DNA from: Halalkalicoccus tibetensis
GTDB taxonomy: Archaea > Halobacteriota > Halobacteria > Halobacteriales > Halalkalicoccaceae
Length of the DNA: 64,000 bases
Reading direction: 5' to 3'
Assembly: GCF_037996645.1 (NCBI RefSeq)
Contig: NZ_JBBMXV010000003.1
Coordinates: 124,001 to 188,000 of the forward strand
Shown here piece by piece: positions 35,634-43,291 of the stretch. Numbering within the stretch: position 1 is the first letter of the stretch; each line of letters begins with the position of its first letter. A program made the position numbers and the translations under genes. The notes under the pieces were generated by a model. It had not been told where the DNA came from and made no database searches. It saw nothing but the letters and a program-made list of their open reading frames with translations.

Positions 35634-37130
35634 TCAGTTGTCGAAGCGCGCCTGGACGAACGGCTGGATCTCCTCGATCTGCGAGAGCCGCGAGTCCGCG
35701 AGCAGAACGGCCTCGGTCTCCTCGGTCGGAACCGAGAGGCTGATCTCCTTCGTCCGTCCGTATCTCCCCTTCGAGACGACGATCGCGTTGACGATCCCCA
35801 GCATGTCGAGCTCGCTGATCAGGTCCGTCACCCGGCGCTGGGTCAGCACGTCGGCGTCGATCTCCTCGCAGAGCCGTTTGTAGATGTTGTAGACCTCGCC
35901 GGTGTTGATGTTGTGGACGCCGTTCTTCTCGAGCAGGATGATCGAGAACAACACGAGCTTCGACTGGGTCGGGAGCGTGCGGACGACCTCGACCACGCGG
36001 TCGAGCTCGATCTTGTCCTGCGCCTTTCGGACGTGGCTCTCGTCGACGCGCTCGGCCTGGCCGCGTTCGGCGAGCTCGCCCGCCGTCCGCAGGAGGTCGA
36101 GCGCTCGGCGGGCGTCGCCGTGTTCCTGGGCGGCGAAGGCGGCACACAGCGGGATCACGTCGTCGGTCAAGGCACGCTCCTCGAAGGCGATGTCCGAACG
36201 GTGCTGGAGGATGTCCCGCAGCTGGTTGGCGTCGTAGGGCGGGAAGACGATCTCCTCCTCGCCGAGGCTCGACTTCACCCGGGGATCGAGGAAGTCGGTG
36301 AACTTCAGGTCGTTCGAGATCCCCATGATCGAGACCCGCGAGTTGTCGAGCTCGGAGTTCATCCGCGAGAGGTTGTAGAGGGTGTCGTCGCCCGACTTCT
36401 CGACGAGCTTGTCGATCTCGTCGAGCATGATGACGACCACGCGCTCACGGTAGTCGACGGCGTCGAAGAACTCCTTGTAGACCCGATCGGTGGGCCAGCC
36501 GGTCATCGGAACGGGCTCCATCCCCTCGAGCTCCTCCTCGAGCTCGTCGACCCGCGAGTCGATCTCCGTGGCGCTCCCGAAGGGGGTCGCTTCGGGTGCA
36601 GTGGCGCCCTCTTCGATCGCCTCCCGGAGGTCCGCGAGGTCCTCGAGCCGGCGCTCGGCGTGGGCCCGGTTCTGCTCGATGAACTTGTTGGCGAGCTGGG
36701 CGAGCACCCGGTACTGGGTGTCGGTCACCTCGCAGTTGATGTACTCGACCTCGCAGGGGACGTCGTACTTCTTGGAGGTCTGTTCGAGCTCCTGGCTGAC
36801 GAACTTCGCGCTCGCGGTCTTGCCGGTGCCGGTCTTCCCGTAGATGAGGATGTTCGAGGGCGTCTCGCCACGGAGCGCGGCGACGAGGATCGTCGCCATC
36901 TTGTTGATCTGATCGGATCGATGGGGGAGCTCGTGGGGCGTATAGGAGGGACGAAGGACCTCCTTGTTCTCGAAGATCGGGTCGCCCGAGAGCAGGTCGT
37001 CGAACAGCCCCTGGGAGGGCGACTCCTCCTCGTCCGCATCCTCGAGGACCTCCTCGACGTCGACCGCGAACGAACGGTCCGGCTCCTCGTCGGCGGATCG
37101 GTCCTCGGGTGGCGAGTCGTTCGCTGTCAT
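35634..37130 (-). CDS. orc1: Orc1/Cdc6 replication initiator
   Basis: A 498-residue AAA+ origin-binding ATPase. Motifs: Walker A YGKTGTGKTAS (about residue 98), Walker B VIMLDEIDKL (about 230), sensor 1 GISNDL, and the arginine region RRALDLLRTAGE. A winged-helix domain begins near THE QSKLVLFSIILLE stretch (about 400) and binds ORB repeats. The acidic N-terminal tail is about 60 residues, and the region around residues 165-205 is an extended linker. It is transcribed away from the adjacent origin, the classic arrangement of haloarchaeal oriC1. Confidence 0.97.
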   Translation of the reverse strand: MTANDSPPEDRSADEEPDRSFAVDVEEVLEDADEEESPSQGLFDDLLSGDPIFENKEVLRPSYTPHELPHRSDQINKMATILVAALRGETPSNILIYGKTGTGKTASAKFVSQELEQTSKKYDVPCEVEYINCEVTDTQYRVLAQLANKFIEQNRAHAERRLEDLADLREAIEEGATAPEATPFGSATEIDSRVDELEEELEGMEPVPMTGWPTDRVYKEFFDAVDYRERVVVIMLDEIDKLVEKSGDDTLYNLSRMNSELDNSRVSIMGISNDLKFTDFLDPRVKSSLGEEEIVFPPYDANQLRDILQHRSDIAFEERALTDDVIPLCAAFAAQEHGDARRALDLLRTAGELAERGQAERVDESHVRKAQDKIELDRVVEVVRTLPTQSKLVLFSIILLEKNGVHNINTGEVYNIYKRLCEEIDADVLTQRRVTDLISELDMLGIVNAIVVSKGRYGRTKEISLSVPTEETEAVLLADSRLSQIEEIQPFVQARFDN

Positions 37131-37152
37131 GGGTGTTGGGCCGCGAGCGCCG

Positions 37153-37177
37153 AACCCCTTCGTTTCATGTGGAATAC
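37153..37177 (-). repeat. ORB1 (origin recognition box)
   Basis: Minus strand: TTCCACATGAAACGAAGGGG followed by TT. It matches the haloarchaeal ORB pattern TTCCAnnnGAAACGAAGGGGT and lies nearest to orc1, only 23 bases upstream of its start codon, so initiator binding here could also repress orc1. Confidence 0.88.
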
Positions 37178-37372
37178 GGGGCGCGAATCGACGAATCGAC
37201 GTCAGGAGGGCTCGAAAGTCCCGTTCCCGCGGAATACGGCTCCGAATCGACCGTCAGACGATGCAGACGAACCCAAGGTATGGGAGGGTCTTAAAACTGT
37301 CTTTCCGCCCACCGGACGGCTGACTCGGAACGACAAGTATAGTAATTACGATATATCGATATCCGTGGAACC

Positions 37373-37399
37373 CCCCACCCCTTCGTTTCGGGTGGAACC
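37373..37399 (-). repeat. ORB2 (origin recognition box)
   Basis: Minus strand: TTCCACCCGAAACGAAGGGG followed by TGGGG, including the G-string typical of the full ORB. Same orientation as ORB1 and facing away from the AT-rich segment. Confidence 0.9.
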
Positions 37400-37432
37400 G
37401 TCCGAAGGAGGGACCCCCCTATCGAGGGATAC

Positions 37433-37548
37433 TAGTAAGGAAACAGCTAAGTGAGTAGCGTCAAAACAGCATCCGTACTGCAGTAGCATAGATTATTTTA
37501 GAAGGGTTATATCTTGTCTAGATACACTTCGCTAGTGGAATATATCCG
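37433..37548. other. AT-rich segment, likely duplex unwinding element
   Basis: Between ORB2 and ORB3 the GC content falls sharply, with runs such as GATTATTTTAGAA (about 37491) and GGAATATATCC (about 37539). Placement between inverted ORBs is the normal position of the unwinding element. Confidence 0.65.
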
Positions 37549-37590
37549 AACGGCGGTCGTCCCACGATCACCCCCACCCTCCCGGCCCTC

Positions 37591-37617
37591 TCCAGTCGAA
37601 ACGAAGGGGTGGGGGTG
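37591..37617 (+). repeat. ORB3 (origin recognition box)
   Basis: Plus strand: TCCAGTCGAAACGAAGGGGT followed by GGGGG. Opposite orientation to ORB1 and ORB2, so the set forms an inverted arrangement around the AT-rich segment. Confidence 0.9.
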
Positions 37618-37790
37618 TCGTGTCGTGTTCTGTCATGGGTCGAGGTATGGCCTCCCTTGTCACGTTCTCGCACGACAGGAACCCGGCGAGTCCATCGGGG
37701 ACTCCCGCCGGGCGTCACGGAAGTATAATCATTGTTATGGGTGTCTGACGCAGGCTTAAGTACCGTTGCCTATTCGTCTACGCGCATGGA

Positions 37791-37812
37791 CGCGCCGTCT
37801 GGCGCGGGAGGA
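37791..37812 (+). promoter_or_regulatory. hairpin overlapping the ribosome binding site of oapA
   Basis: CGCGCC (37791-37796) and GGCGCG (37801-37806) form a perfect six-base stem with a GTCT loop. The next bases GGAGGA (37807-37812) are a strong Shine-Dalgarno sequence five bases before the ATG. A likely promoter box, CTTAAGTA, lies at about 37755. The stem ends where the ribosome site begins, so folding could tune translation. Confidence 0.55.
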
Positions 37813-37816
37813 CAGG

Positions 37817-38458
37817 ATGGGACTGTTCACAGATATCAAAGATAGTATCTCACGCGCGGCAGACCGGCTTTTCGCTACCGACTCGCAGAAACGGATCGGT
37901 ATCTACGGGCCACCGAACGCGGGCAAGACGACGCTCGCGAACCGCATCGCACGGGACTGGACGGGCGACGCCGTCGGCCCGGAGAGCCACGTCCCCCACG
38001 AGACCCGGCGCGCCCGCCGGAAGGAGAACGTCGAGATCGAGCGAAACGGCCAGTCGGTCTCGATCGACATCGTCGACACCCCTGGGGTGACCACGAAGGT
38101 CGACTACAACGAGTTCCTCGACTACGACATGGAGGAAGAGGACGCCGTCCGGCGCTCCCGGGAGGCCACCGAGGGCGTCGCCGAGGCGATGCACTGGCTG
38201 CGCGAGGACGTCGACGGCGTCATCTACGTGCTCGACTCGACGGAGGACCCCTTCACGCAGGTCAACACCATGCTAGTGGGGATCATCGAGAGTCAGAACC
38301 TGCCCGTGTTGATCTTCGCGAACAAGATCGACCTCGAGGGATCGAACGTCCAGCGCATCGAGAACGCCTTCCCACAGCACGAAACGGTCGAGCTCTCGGC
38401 GCTCGAAGGGGAGAACATGGACGAAGTGTACGACAAGATCGCGGAGTACTTCGGGTGA
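37817..38458 (+). CDS. oapA: origin-associated GTPase OapA
   Basis: A 213-residue Era/Der-like GTPase. G motifs: GPPNAGKTT (G1, about residue 31), DTPGV (G3, about 90), NKID (G4, about 169) and SALEG (G5). A putative amphipathic N-terminal helix precedes the G domain. It is the first gene of the oapABC cluster that sits next to oriC1 in haloarchaea; the name means only origin-associated protein, and its function is not known. Four bases separate it from oapB. Confidence 0.9.
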   Translation: MGLFTDIKDSISRAADRLFATDSQKRIGIYGPPNAGKTTLANRIARDWTGDAVGPESHVPHETRRARRKENVEIERNGQSVSIDIVDTPGVTTKVDYNEFLDYDMEEEDAVRRSREATEGVAEAMHWLREDVDGVIYVLDSTEDPFTQVNTMLVGIIESQNLPVLIFANKIDLEGSNVQRIENAFPQHETVELSALEGENMDEVYDKIAEYFG

Positions 38459-38462
38459 TCGA

Positions 38463-38849
38463 ATGGCAGAGATAACCGACCCGGACGACGACGGGGTGCA
38501 GATCGACCTCATCAGCGGCGAGCGTATGGACGAACTCGCGAGCATGGAGAAGATACGGATGATCCTCGACGGCGTTCACGAGGGGAACATCGTCATCCTC
38601 GAGGAGGGGCTCACCCCCGAGGAGGAGTCGAAACTGATCGAGGTGACGATGAGCGAGATCAACCCCGACGGGTTCAACGGCATCGAGATCGAGACCTACC
38701 CCAAGTCGCAAACCAAGGACAGCGGCTTCCTGGGCCGACTGATGGGCAAGCAGGAGACCAAGAAGCTCACCGTCATCGGGCCCGCGAACCAGATCGAGAC
38801 GCTTCACAAGGACGAGTCGCTCATCAGCGCGCTCGTCTCGCGCCAGTAA
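38463..38849 (+). CDS. oapB: OapB, DUF2073 protein
   Basis: A 128-residue acidic protein of the DUF2073 family. The QIDLISGERMDELASMEKIRMILDGVHEG opening block is split here as IDLISGERMDEL and KIRMILDGV, followed by IVILEEGLTPEEESKLIEVTM. Together with KKLTVIGPANQIETLHKDE near the end, it is conserved among euryarchaea and found next to the OapA GTPase. Function unknown. Its stop overlaps the ATG of oapC (TAATG). Confidence 0.9.
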   Translation: MAEITDPDDDGVQIDLISGERMDELASMEKIRMILDGVHEGNIVILEEGLTPEEESKLIEVTMSEINPDGFNGIEIETYPKSQTKDSGFLGRLMGKQETKKLTVIGPANQIETLHKDESLISALVSRQ

Positions 38850-39367
38850 TGCCCCACCAGTGTACCGAGTGCGGCCACTCCTTCGAGGACGGCTCCAAGG
38901 AGATGCTCTCGGGCTGTCCCGAGTGCGGGGGCAACAAGTTCCAGTTCATGCCGGAGGGGGCCGTTGGAGACGACGATACGGAACCGACGACCGAATCCGA
39001 GCCCGATCCGGAGCCCGAACCCGACCCGTCCCCGGCCCCCGACTCCCGTTCGAAGTCGAAGTCGTGGGTCCGCGAGGACAGCGCGCAGGCCGACGCCCGC
39101 TCGTCGGTCGTCGACAGCGACGACCTGCCCGAGCGCGAGCGGTCCGACGACTCCGGCGATCCCGAGGAGCCCGAAGAGCCCGACCTCGCCCGGCTGCGCG
39201 AGGAGCTCAACGACCAGTTCGAGAGCATCCGGATCGTCGACCACGGTCAGTACGAGCTCAACCTGATGGAGCTCTACAAGCGCGAGGAGTTCATCATCGC
39301 GCTCCAGGAGAACGGCCGCTACGTCATCGAGGTCCCCGAGTCGTTCCGGCGCGGCTCGGAGGACTGA
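38849..39367 (+). CDS. oapC: OapC zinc-ribbon protein
   Basis: A 172-residue protein with an N-terminal zinc ribbon (CTECGHSF, CPECGGNKF), a disordered Glu/Asp/Pro-rich middle (about 45-110) and a conserved C-terminal domain (SIRIVDHGQYELNLMELYK, VIEVPESF). It is the third gene of the origin-linked cluster and overlaps oapB by one base. Function unknown; the ribbon suggests nucleic-acid or protein binding. Confidence 0.88.
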   Translation: MPHQCTECGHSFEDGSKEMLSGCPECGGNKFQFMPEGAVGDDDTEPTTESEPDPEPEPDPSPAPDSRSKSKSWVREDSAQADARSSVVDSDDLPERERSDDSGDPEEPEEPDLARLREELNDQFESIRIVDHGQYELNLMELYKREEFIIALQENGRYVIEVPESFRRGSED

Positions 39368-39382
39368 CCTACCACGACCCAT

Positions 39383-39405
39383 AACCCCTTCGTTTCGCCT
39401 GCAAC
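39383..39405 (-). repeat. distal ORB-like site
   Basis: Minus strand: GTTGCAGGCGAAACGAAGGG followed by GTT. The core GAAACGAAGGGGTT is identical to the oriC1 ORBs; the left arm differs (TTGCA for TTCCA). It lies in the intergenic region after oapC, about 1.8 kb from ORB3. Confidence 0.7.
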
Positions 39406-39509
39406 ACGTCTAGTCCTGCGTATGTTCCCGGAAATCGCCGGATCCCTCCACCGGAAGGAGGGGTAGGCCCCTCCGGGCGGGCGACGGACGCCGAGCGCGG
39501 GATGAGTAC

Positions 39510-39517
39510 ACTTTATG
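39510..39517 (+). promoter_or_regulatory. TATA box of the 30-aa membrane peptide gene
   Basis: ACTTTATG, centred about 28 bases before the ATG at 39542, fits a leaderless promoter for the two-gene unit that follows. Confidence 0.55.
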
Positions 39518-39541
39518 CGTTCGGATGACAACCCGGCTCGT

Positions 39542-39634
39542 ATGAGCCAAGCTACGAAGATCGTCGTGGGGACGGTCGCGATCTCGGCGGCGGTGTCGCT
39601 TACGCTGGTCGCGTACTACGCGTTCCTCATCTGA
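39542..39634 (+). CDS. 30-residue membrane peptide
   Basis: A 30-residue peptide (MSQATKIVVG... ending YYAFLI) made almost entirely of one membrane helix. It has its own promoter at the right distance, good codon usage, and a stop that overlaps the ATG of the next gene (TGATG), all supporting real coding. Function unknown; a small anchor or membrane partner for the following protein is possible. Confidence 0.75.
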   Translation: MSQATKIVVGTVAISAAVSLTLVAYYAFLI

Positions 39635-40416
39635 TGTTCCAGGAGCGCGAACTCACGCCCGAACTCGCCGGCGTCCGCGAGGACCACGCCCCCGGGGCGC
39701 TGGTGCTCGACTGCGAGGGCGATTTCGAGACGCTTCCACCGGAGGCGCTCGACGACCTCGCGCTGCTGACCGAGGGGATCTCGCCGGCGAACCATCCCGA
39801 TGAGTGGCTACCCGCGGACGCCCCCGAGGTCCTGCGGCGATATGCGGGTCCGGACCTCGTCGTCGGCCTGCCGGGCGACGGCAGCGTCGCGTGGACCACC
39901 CAGACGACGCCGCCGATCTGCTTCGTCAAGGCGCGCGTCGAGGGCGTTCCCGACTCGTTCGTCGAGTTCCTGATCGCGGAGGCGCTCGTCGAGGTCGGCC
40001 TCGATCTCCCCGAGGGCTTCCTGGACTTCTTCGGCGAGTCGTATCCCGACCTCGCGCGGGCGACGTCGCTCGGTCCCAACGCGACCTACCAGGTCGCCGC
40101 CGCGCTCTATACGGGCTGGCGCGGCCTGCACACCCGCGAGGTCTTCGCCGGATGGGGGGACGAGCGCCCCGAACTACACGCGGCGTGGGTCGACGCGGGC
40201 GAGCGCCTCGAGGGCCGGGTCGGGGAGCTGCCGAAGCTGGTCGCGACGGGCGAGCTCGACTTCGCGGAGGCGACGGAGCTCGCCTGCAGCGCGATCAAAC
40301 ACGGGTTGGAGCTGCCCGCGGGCTTCGCCGCGCTCGACACGGGGGCCTATCGCGAACACGGCGCGCCCTTCGCGGTCCGGTGGGCGGAGAAGACGTTCGG
40401 GGAGCTCGAGGAGTAG
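39634..40416 (+). CDS. conserved haloarchaeal protein near oriC1
   Basis: A 260-residue soluble acidic protein of unknown function. No known motif is visible; notable stretches are FVKARVEGVPDSFVEFLIAE, SLGPNATYQVAAALY (about residue 147) and the C-terminal ACSAIKHGLELPAGF. I believe it belongs to a haloarchaeal family that keeps this place near the origin, but I cannot confirm that here. Translation is coupled to the 30-residue peptide by an overlapping start. Confidence 0.75.
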   Translation: MFQERELTPELAGVREDHAPGALVLDCEGDFETLPPEALDDLALLTEGISPANHPDEWLPADAPEVLRRYAGPDLVVGLPGDGSVAWTTQTTPPICFVKARVEGVPDSFVEFLIAEALVEVGLDLPEGFLDFFGESYPDLARATSLGPNATYQVAAALYTGWRGLHTREVFAGWGDERPELHAAWVDAGERLEGRVGELPKLVATGELDFAEATELACSAIKHGLELPAGFAALDTGAYREHGAPFAVRWAEKTFGELEE

Positions 40417-40451
40417 CGAACAACGGGTAATGAACGGCCGGCCCGACCGAC

Positions 40452-41030
40452 TCAGAACTCGCAGCTCACGCTGCCGTCGGCGTCGAGGTCGATCGTGCCG
40501 TCGAACAGCTCGACGTACTTCTCGGTGACCTCGGCGTCGTGGACCTCCTGGGAGAGGTGGAAGAGGCCGACGGCGTCGTACTCATCGAGCAATGCGAGGA
40601 TCTCGATCATCGCGTCGTAGACCGCGTCCTCGTCGGCGTAGTAGGCGAGCTCGGTGACCGAGTCGACGGTCAGGCGGAGCTTGCCGTCGTGCGAGTCGAG
40701 GAAGTCGCGGGCCTGCGAGACGATCCCGTCGAGGTCGTCGGGCGAGGAAACGTAGTGGATCCGCTCGCCGCTTCGCCGCGAGTAGCCCCGCTCGACCGAC
40801 AACGTGTCGAGGATCACCGCCCGGGACTCGTCGACGTCGTAGTACTCGAGCTTCTGGGTGACCTCGCGGGCGGTGGTCCGCGTCGAGATCACGAGGAAGT
40901 GGTCGGTGTCGGTCGCGAGGAAGTCCGTGTCGATGCGGTCGGTCTCGCCGGTGCTCGGATGCAACAGGAGGACGCCGGTACCACCCGACACCGTCTCGGG
41001 TGCCCCCTCTATCGCGAGCCTGTAGTCCAT
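40452..41030 (-). CDS. RecA/KaiC-like protein without Walker motifs
   Basis: A 192-residue protein with a RecA-like outline (ETVSGGTGVLLLHPSTGET, HFLVISTRTT, RAVILDTLSV, GKLRLTVDSVTELAYY, DAVGLFHLSQEVHD) but no GxxGxGK[ST]. It resembles the haloarchaeal KaiC-related proteins that have lost ATP binding. It may act as a regulator or scaffold. Convergent with the preceding plus-strand gene. Confidence 0.7.
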   Translation of the reverse strand: MDYRLAIEGAPETVSGGTGVLLLHPSTGETDRIDTDFLATDTDHFLVISTRTTAREVTQKLEYYDVDESRAVILDTLSVERGYSRRSGERIHYVSSPDDLDGIVSQARDFLDSHDGKLRLTVDSVTELAYYADEDAVYDAMIEILALLDEYDAVGLFHLSQEVHDAEVTEKYVELFDGTIDLDADGSVSCEF

Positions 41031-41170
41031 AGTGGGGGCACCCGACCGATCGACTTAAACGTACGTGAACGCGAGCCGACCGGTGGCGCCCCGTTCCCGG
41101 TCAACTGGCCCGCCCCGCTGCCCACGTCGGTTCCCTTTTCTACCGCCGACGAGTGGGACCGAACGAACGC

Positions 41171-41740
41171 ATGGTCCACGACTCGGCGCTCGACGTCTAC
41201 CGGAGCGCCCTCCCGGTGATCCTGGTCAGCCTCGTCGCCGGGCTGTTCGCGGGGACGATCCTCGGCAGCGAGACGATGCGCGCGGGCATCGAGAGCGTGC
41301 CCGGGCTGCTCCTGTTGCTGCCCGCCTTCCTGGCGACCCGCGGCGGCGTCTACGGCTCGCTGGGCGCGCGCCTCTCGAGCGGCCTCCACCAGGGGGTGAT
41401 CGAACCCCGCTTCGAGCGCGACGAGCGCCTGACCAACGCGGTGGTCGCCTCCTTCGTCAACGGGATGGCCGTCTCCGTCTTCATCGCGGTGGTGGCCTAC
41501 CTCGTCCTCCTGGTCTCGGGCGGGGAGGGGAGCCTCCTCCAGCTGGTCGGGGTCATGGTCATCGCGGGCTTCCTGAGCGCGCTGTTGATGCTCTCCGTGC
41601 TCGTGGCCGTCGTCTTCGTCGGCTACCGACGGGGCTACGACCCCGACAACATCGTCGGCCCGCTCGTGACGACGCTGGGCGACGTCTTCGGCGTGTTCTT
41701 CCTGCTGGTCGGCGTCGTCCTCGTGGGGTGGGTGCTGTGA
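41171..41740 (+). CDS. MgtE-type magnesium transporter half, first subunit
   Basis: A 189-residue membrane protein with five helices corresponding to the SLC41/MgtE membrane domain: PGLLLLLPAFLATRGGVYGSLGARLSSG (pore-lining segment) and YDPDNIVGPLVTTLGDVFGV (metal-site region). The cytosolic N and CBS domains that gate bacterial MgtE are missing. The ATG at 41171 is preferred to the GTG at 41153. It overlaps the next gene by four bases. Confidence 0.85.
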   Translation: MVHDSALDVYRSALPVILVSLVAGLFAGTILGSETMRAGIESVPGLLLLLPAFLATRGGVYGSLGARLSSGLHQGVIEPRFERDERLTNAVVASFVNGMAVSVFIAVVAYLVLLVSGGEGSLLQLVGVMVIAGFLSALLMLSVLVAVVFVGYRRGYDPDNIVGPLVTTLGDVFGVFFLLVGVVLVGWVL

Positions 41741-42384
41741 GCCTCATCGGCGACGACCTCTCGGGGATGAGCGACCGGATCCACGGGCTCTACGAGCGCC
41801 TGTTCGAGGAGGACGGGGACGACGCCGACCCCCTCGAAGGGTGGGCGACCCGGACGATCGTGACGACGATGCTTCCGCTGTTGGCGGGGCTGTCGGTGCT
41901 CCAGATGGTCTCGGGCTCGGTCCTCGAGGCGTTCGAGGAGACGCTGCTGGCCTATCCCTCGCTGTTGATCCTCGTGCCCGTCCAGATCGGTACGGCAGGA
42001 AACCTCGCCTCGATCATGTGCGCCCGCCTCTCGACCCAGCTCCACCTCGGGACCTTCGAGCTCGACCCCTCGAACCCCGACGTCCGGGCGAACACCCTCG
42101 CGATCCTTGGGCTCGCGGCCACCGTCTTCCTCGCGGTCGGGGTCGCCGCCTGGGCGATCGGGCAGGTCCTCGGCGGAAGCCTGAGCCTCCTCGAGGTGTT
42201 CACGATCTCGATGGTCAGCGGGATGGCGCTGGCGGTCCTCGTGGTCGTCCTGAGCGTCCTCTCGGTCTGGGGCTCCTTTCGGCTGGGCTACGACCCCGAC
42301 GACACCACCATCCCGATCGTCACCAACGTCTGCGACATCACCGGCGTGCTGATCCTCTTCGCGGTCGCCTCGGTCGTGATCTGA
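41737..42384 (+). CDS. MgtE-type magnesium transporter half, second subunit
   Basis: A 215-residue membrane protein starting at a GTG within GTGA, the overlap with the first half. It repeats the same fold: PSLLILVPVQIGTAGNLASIMCARLS and YDPDDTTIPIVTNVCDITGVL. A soluble N-terminal stretch of about 40 residues precedes the first helix. The two halves probably form one heteromeric cation transporter; neither has CBS domains. Confidence 0.85.
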   Translation: MSLIGDDLSGMSDRIHGLYERLFEEDGDDADPLEGWATRTIVTTMLPLLAGLSVLQMVSGSVLEAFEETLLAYPSLLILVPVQIGTAGNLASIMCARLSTQLHLGTFELDPSNPDVRANTLAILGLAATVFLAVGVAAWAIGQVLGGSLSLLEVFTISMVSGMALAVLVVVLSVLSVWGSFRLGYDPDDTTIPIVTNVCDITGVLILFAVASVVI

Positions 42385-42424
42385 GTTCCGGAACCGGTTT
42401 CCTCGTCGCCACCCCAGACCTCCC

Positions 42425-43105
42425 ATGAGCGTCCGCGAGGAGTTCGACGACTGGGCCGCCCGGGGCAAGGACCGGGGGATGGAGGACCGCCACTGGCACA
42501 CCGCGAAACACGCGCTCGCGCGCATGCCCGTCGAGGAGGGCGATACGGTGTTCGACCTCGGGACGGGATCGGGCTACGCGCTGCGGGCGCTGCGCGAAAC
42601 CAAGGGCGCGGGACGGGGCTACGGCCTCGACGGCTCGCCCGAGATGGTCCGCAACGCCCGCTCGTACACCGACGACCCCGCCCTCTCCTTCCTGCTCGGG
42701 GACTTCGACTCACTCCCGCTGGCCGACGACTCGGTCGATCACGTCTTCTCGATGGAGGCCTTTTATTACGCGAGTGACCCCCACAACACCCTCTCGGAGC
42801 TCGCGCGAGTCCTCCGACCCGGTGGGACGTTCTTCTGTGCGGTGAACTACTACGAGGAGAACGTCCACTCCCACGAGTGGCAGGAGCGCATCTCCGTGGA
42901 GATGACCCGCTGGTCGCGCCTGGAGTACCGCGAAGCCTTCCGCGAGGCCGGCTTCCACGTCGCCGAACAGGACAACCTCCCCGATCGCGAGATAGAGATC
43001 CCCGAGGAGAGCGAGTTCCCCACCGAGGAGTGGGAGAGCAGGGAGGAGATGGTCGAGCGCTACCGGACCTACGGCACCCTGCTCACGGTCGGGGTCGTCC
43101 CGTAG
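42425..43105 (+). CDS. SAM-dependent methyltransferase
   Basis: A 226-residue class I methyltransferase. FDLGTGSGYALRAL (motif I, about residue 42), GLDGSPEMV (motif II), LGDFDSLPLADDSVDHVFS (motif IV) and ARVLRPGGTFFC (motif V) are clear. The C-terminal third is specific and contains many Trp and Glu residues. Substrate unknown; a small-molecule methylase of the UbiE/Methyltransf_11 type is likely. Confidence 0.88.
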   Translation: MSVREEFDDWAARGKDRGMEDRHWHTAKHALARMPVEEGDTVFDLGTGSGYALRALRETKGAGRGYGLDGSPEMVRNARSYTDDPALSFLLGDFDSLPLADDSVDHVFSMEAFYYASDPHNTLSELARVLRPGGTFFCAVNYYEENVHSHEWQERISVEMTRWSRLEYREAFREAGFHVAEQDNLPDREIEIPEESEFPTEEWESREEMVERYRTYGTLLTVGVVP

Positions 43106-43119
43106 TTCCACCCGAAACG
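43105..43119 (+). repeat. partial ORB-like arm
   Basis: GTTCCACCCGAAACG is identical to the left 15 bases of ORB2 (read on its own strand) but continues as TATCCCT instead of AAGGGGT. It overlaps the methyltransferase stop region. Confidence 0.4.
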
Positions 43120-43268
43120 TATCCCTACCATCCGAGAGGTCCCTACCGATCATCGCCGGGTGATCGCTCCTTCGGGGTCCTCTACGGCCGTTCGGGTGGT
43201 TTCGGGCCGAGCGTCGCCGATTCTTCCATCCTAGTTCTCATCCGCGATAAAACGTTGCGACGCGTTCA

Positions 43269-43291
43269 CAACCCCTTCGGTTCCGATGGAG
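43269..43291 (-). repeat. distal ORB-like site with one core mismatch
   Basis: Minus strand: CTCCATCGGAACCGAAGGGG followed by TTG. The core differs from the ORB consensus only by C for A (GAACCGAAGGGG). It lies directly beyond the stop of the SpoIIM-like gene, about 5.7 kb from ORB3. Confidence 0.45.

Larger units (their letters stand above)
37131..37816. other. chromosomal replication origin (oriC1 type)
   Basis: This 686-base intergenic region between orc1 and the oapA gene has no coding potential. It contains three origin recognition boxes sharing the core GAAACGAAGGGGT: two on the minus strand (orc1 side) and one on the plus strand (oapA side), flanking an AT-rich segment. The presence of a full orc1 gene, inverted ORBs, a duplex-unwinding-like segment and the oapABC cluster matches characterised haloarchaeal oriC1. 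It also holds the promoters of orc1 and oapA. Confidence 0.92.
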
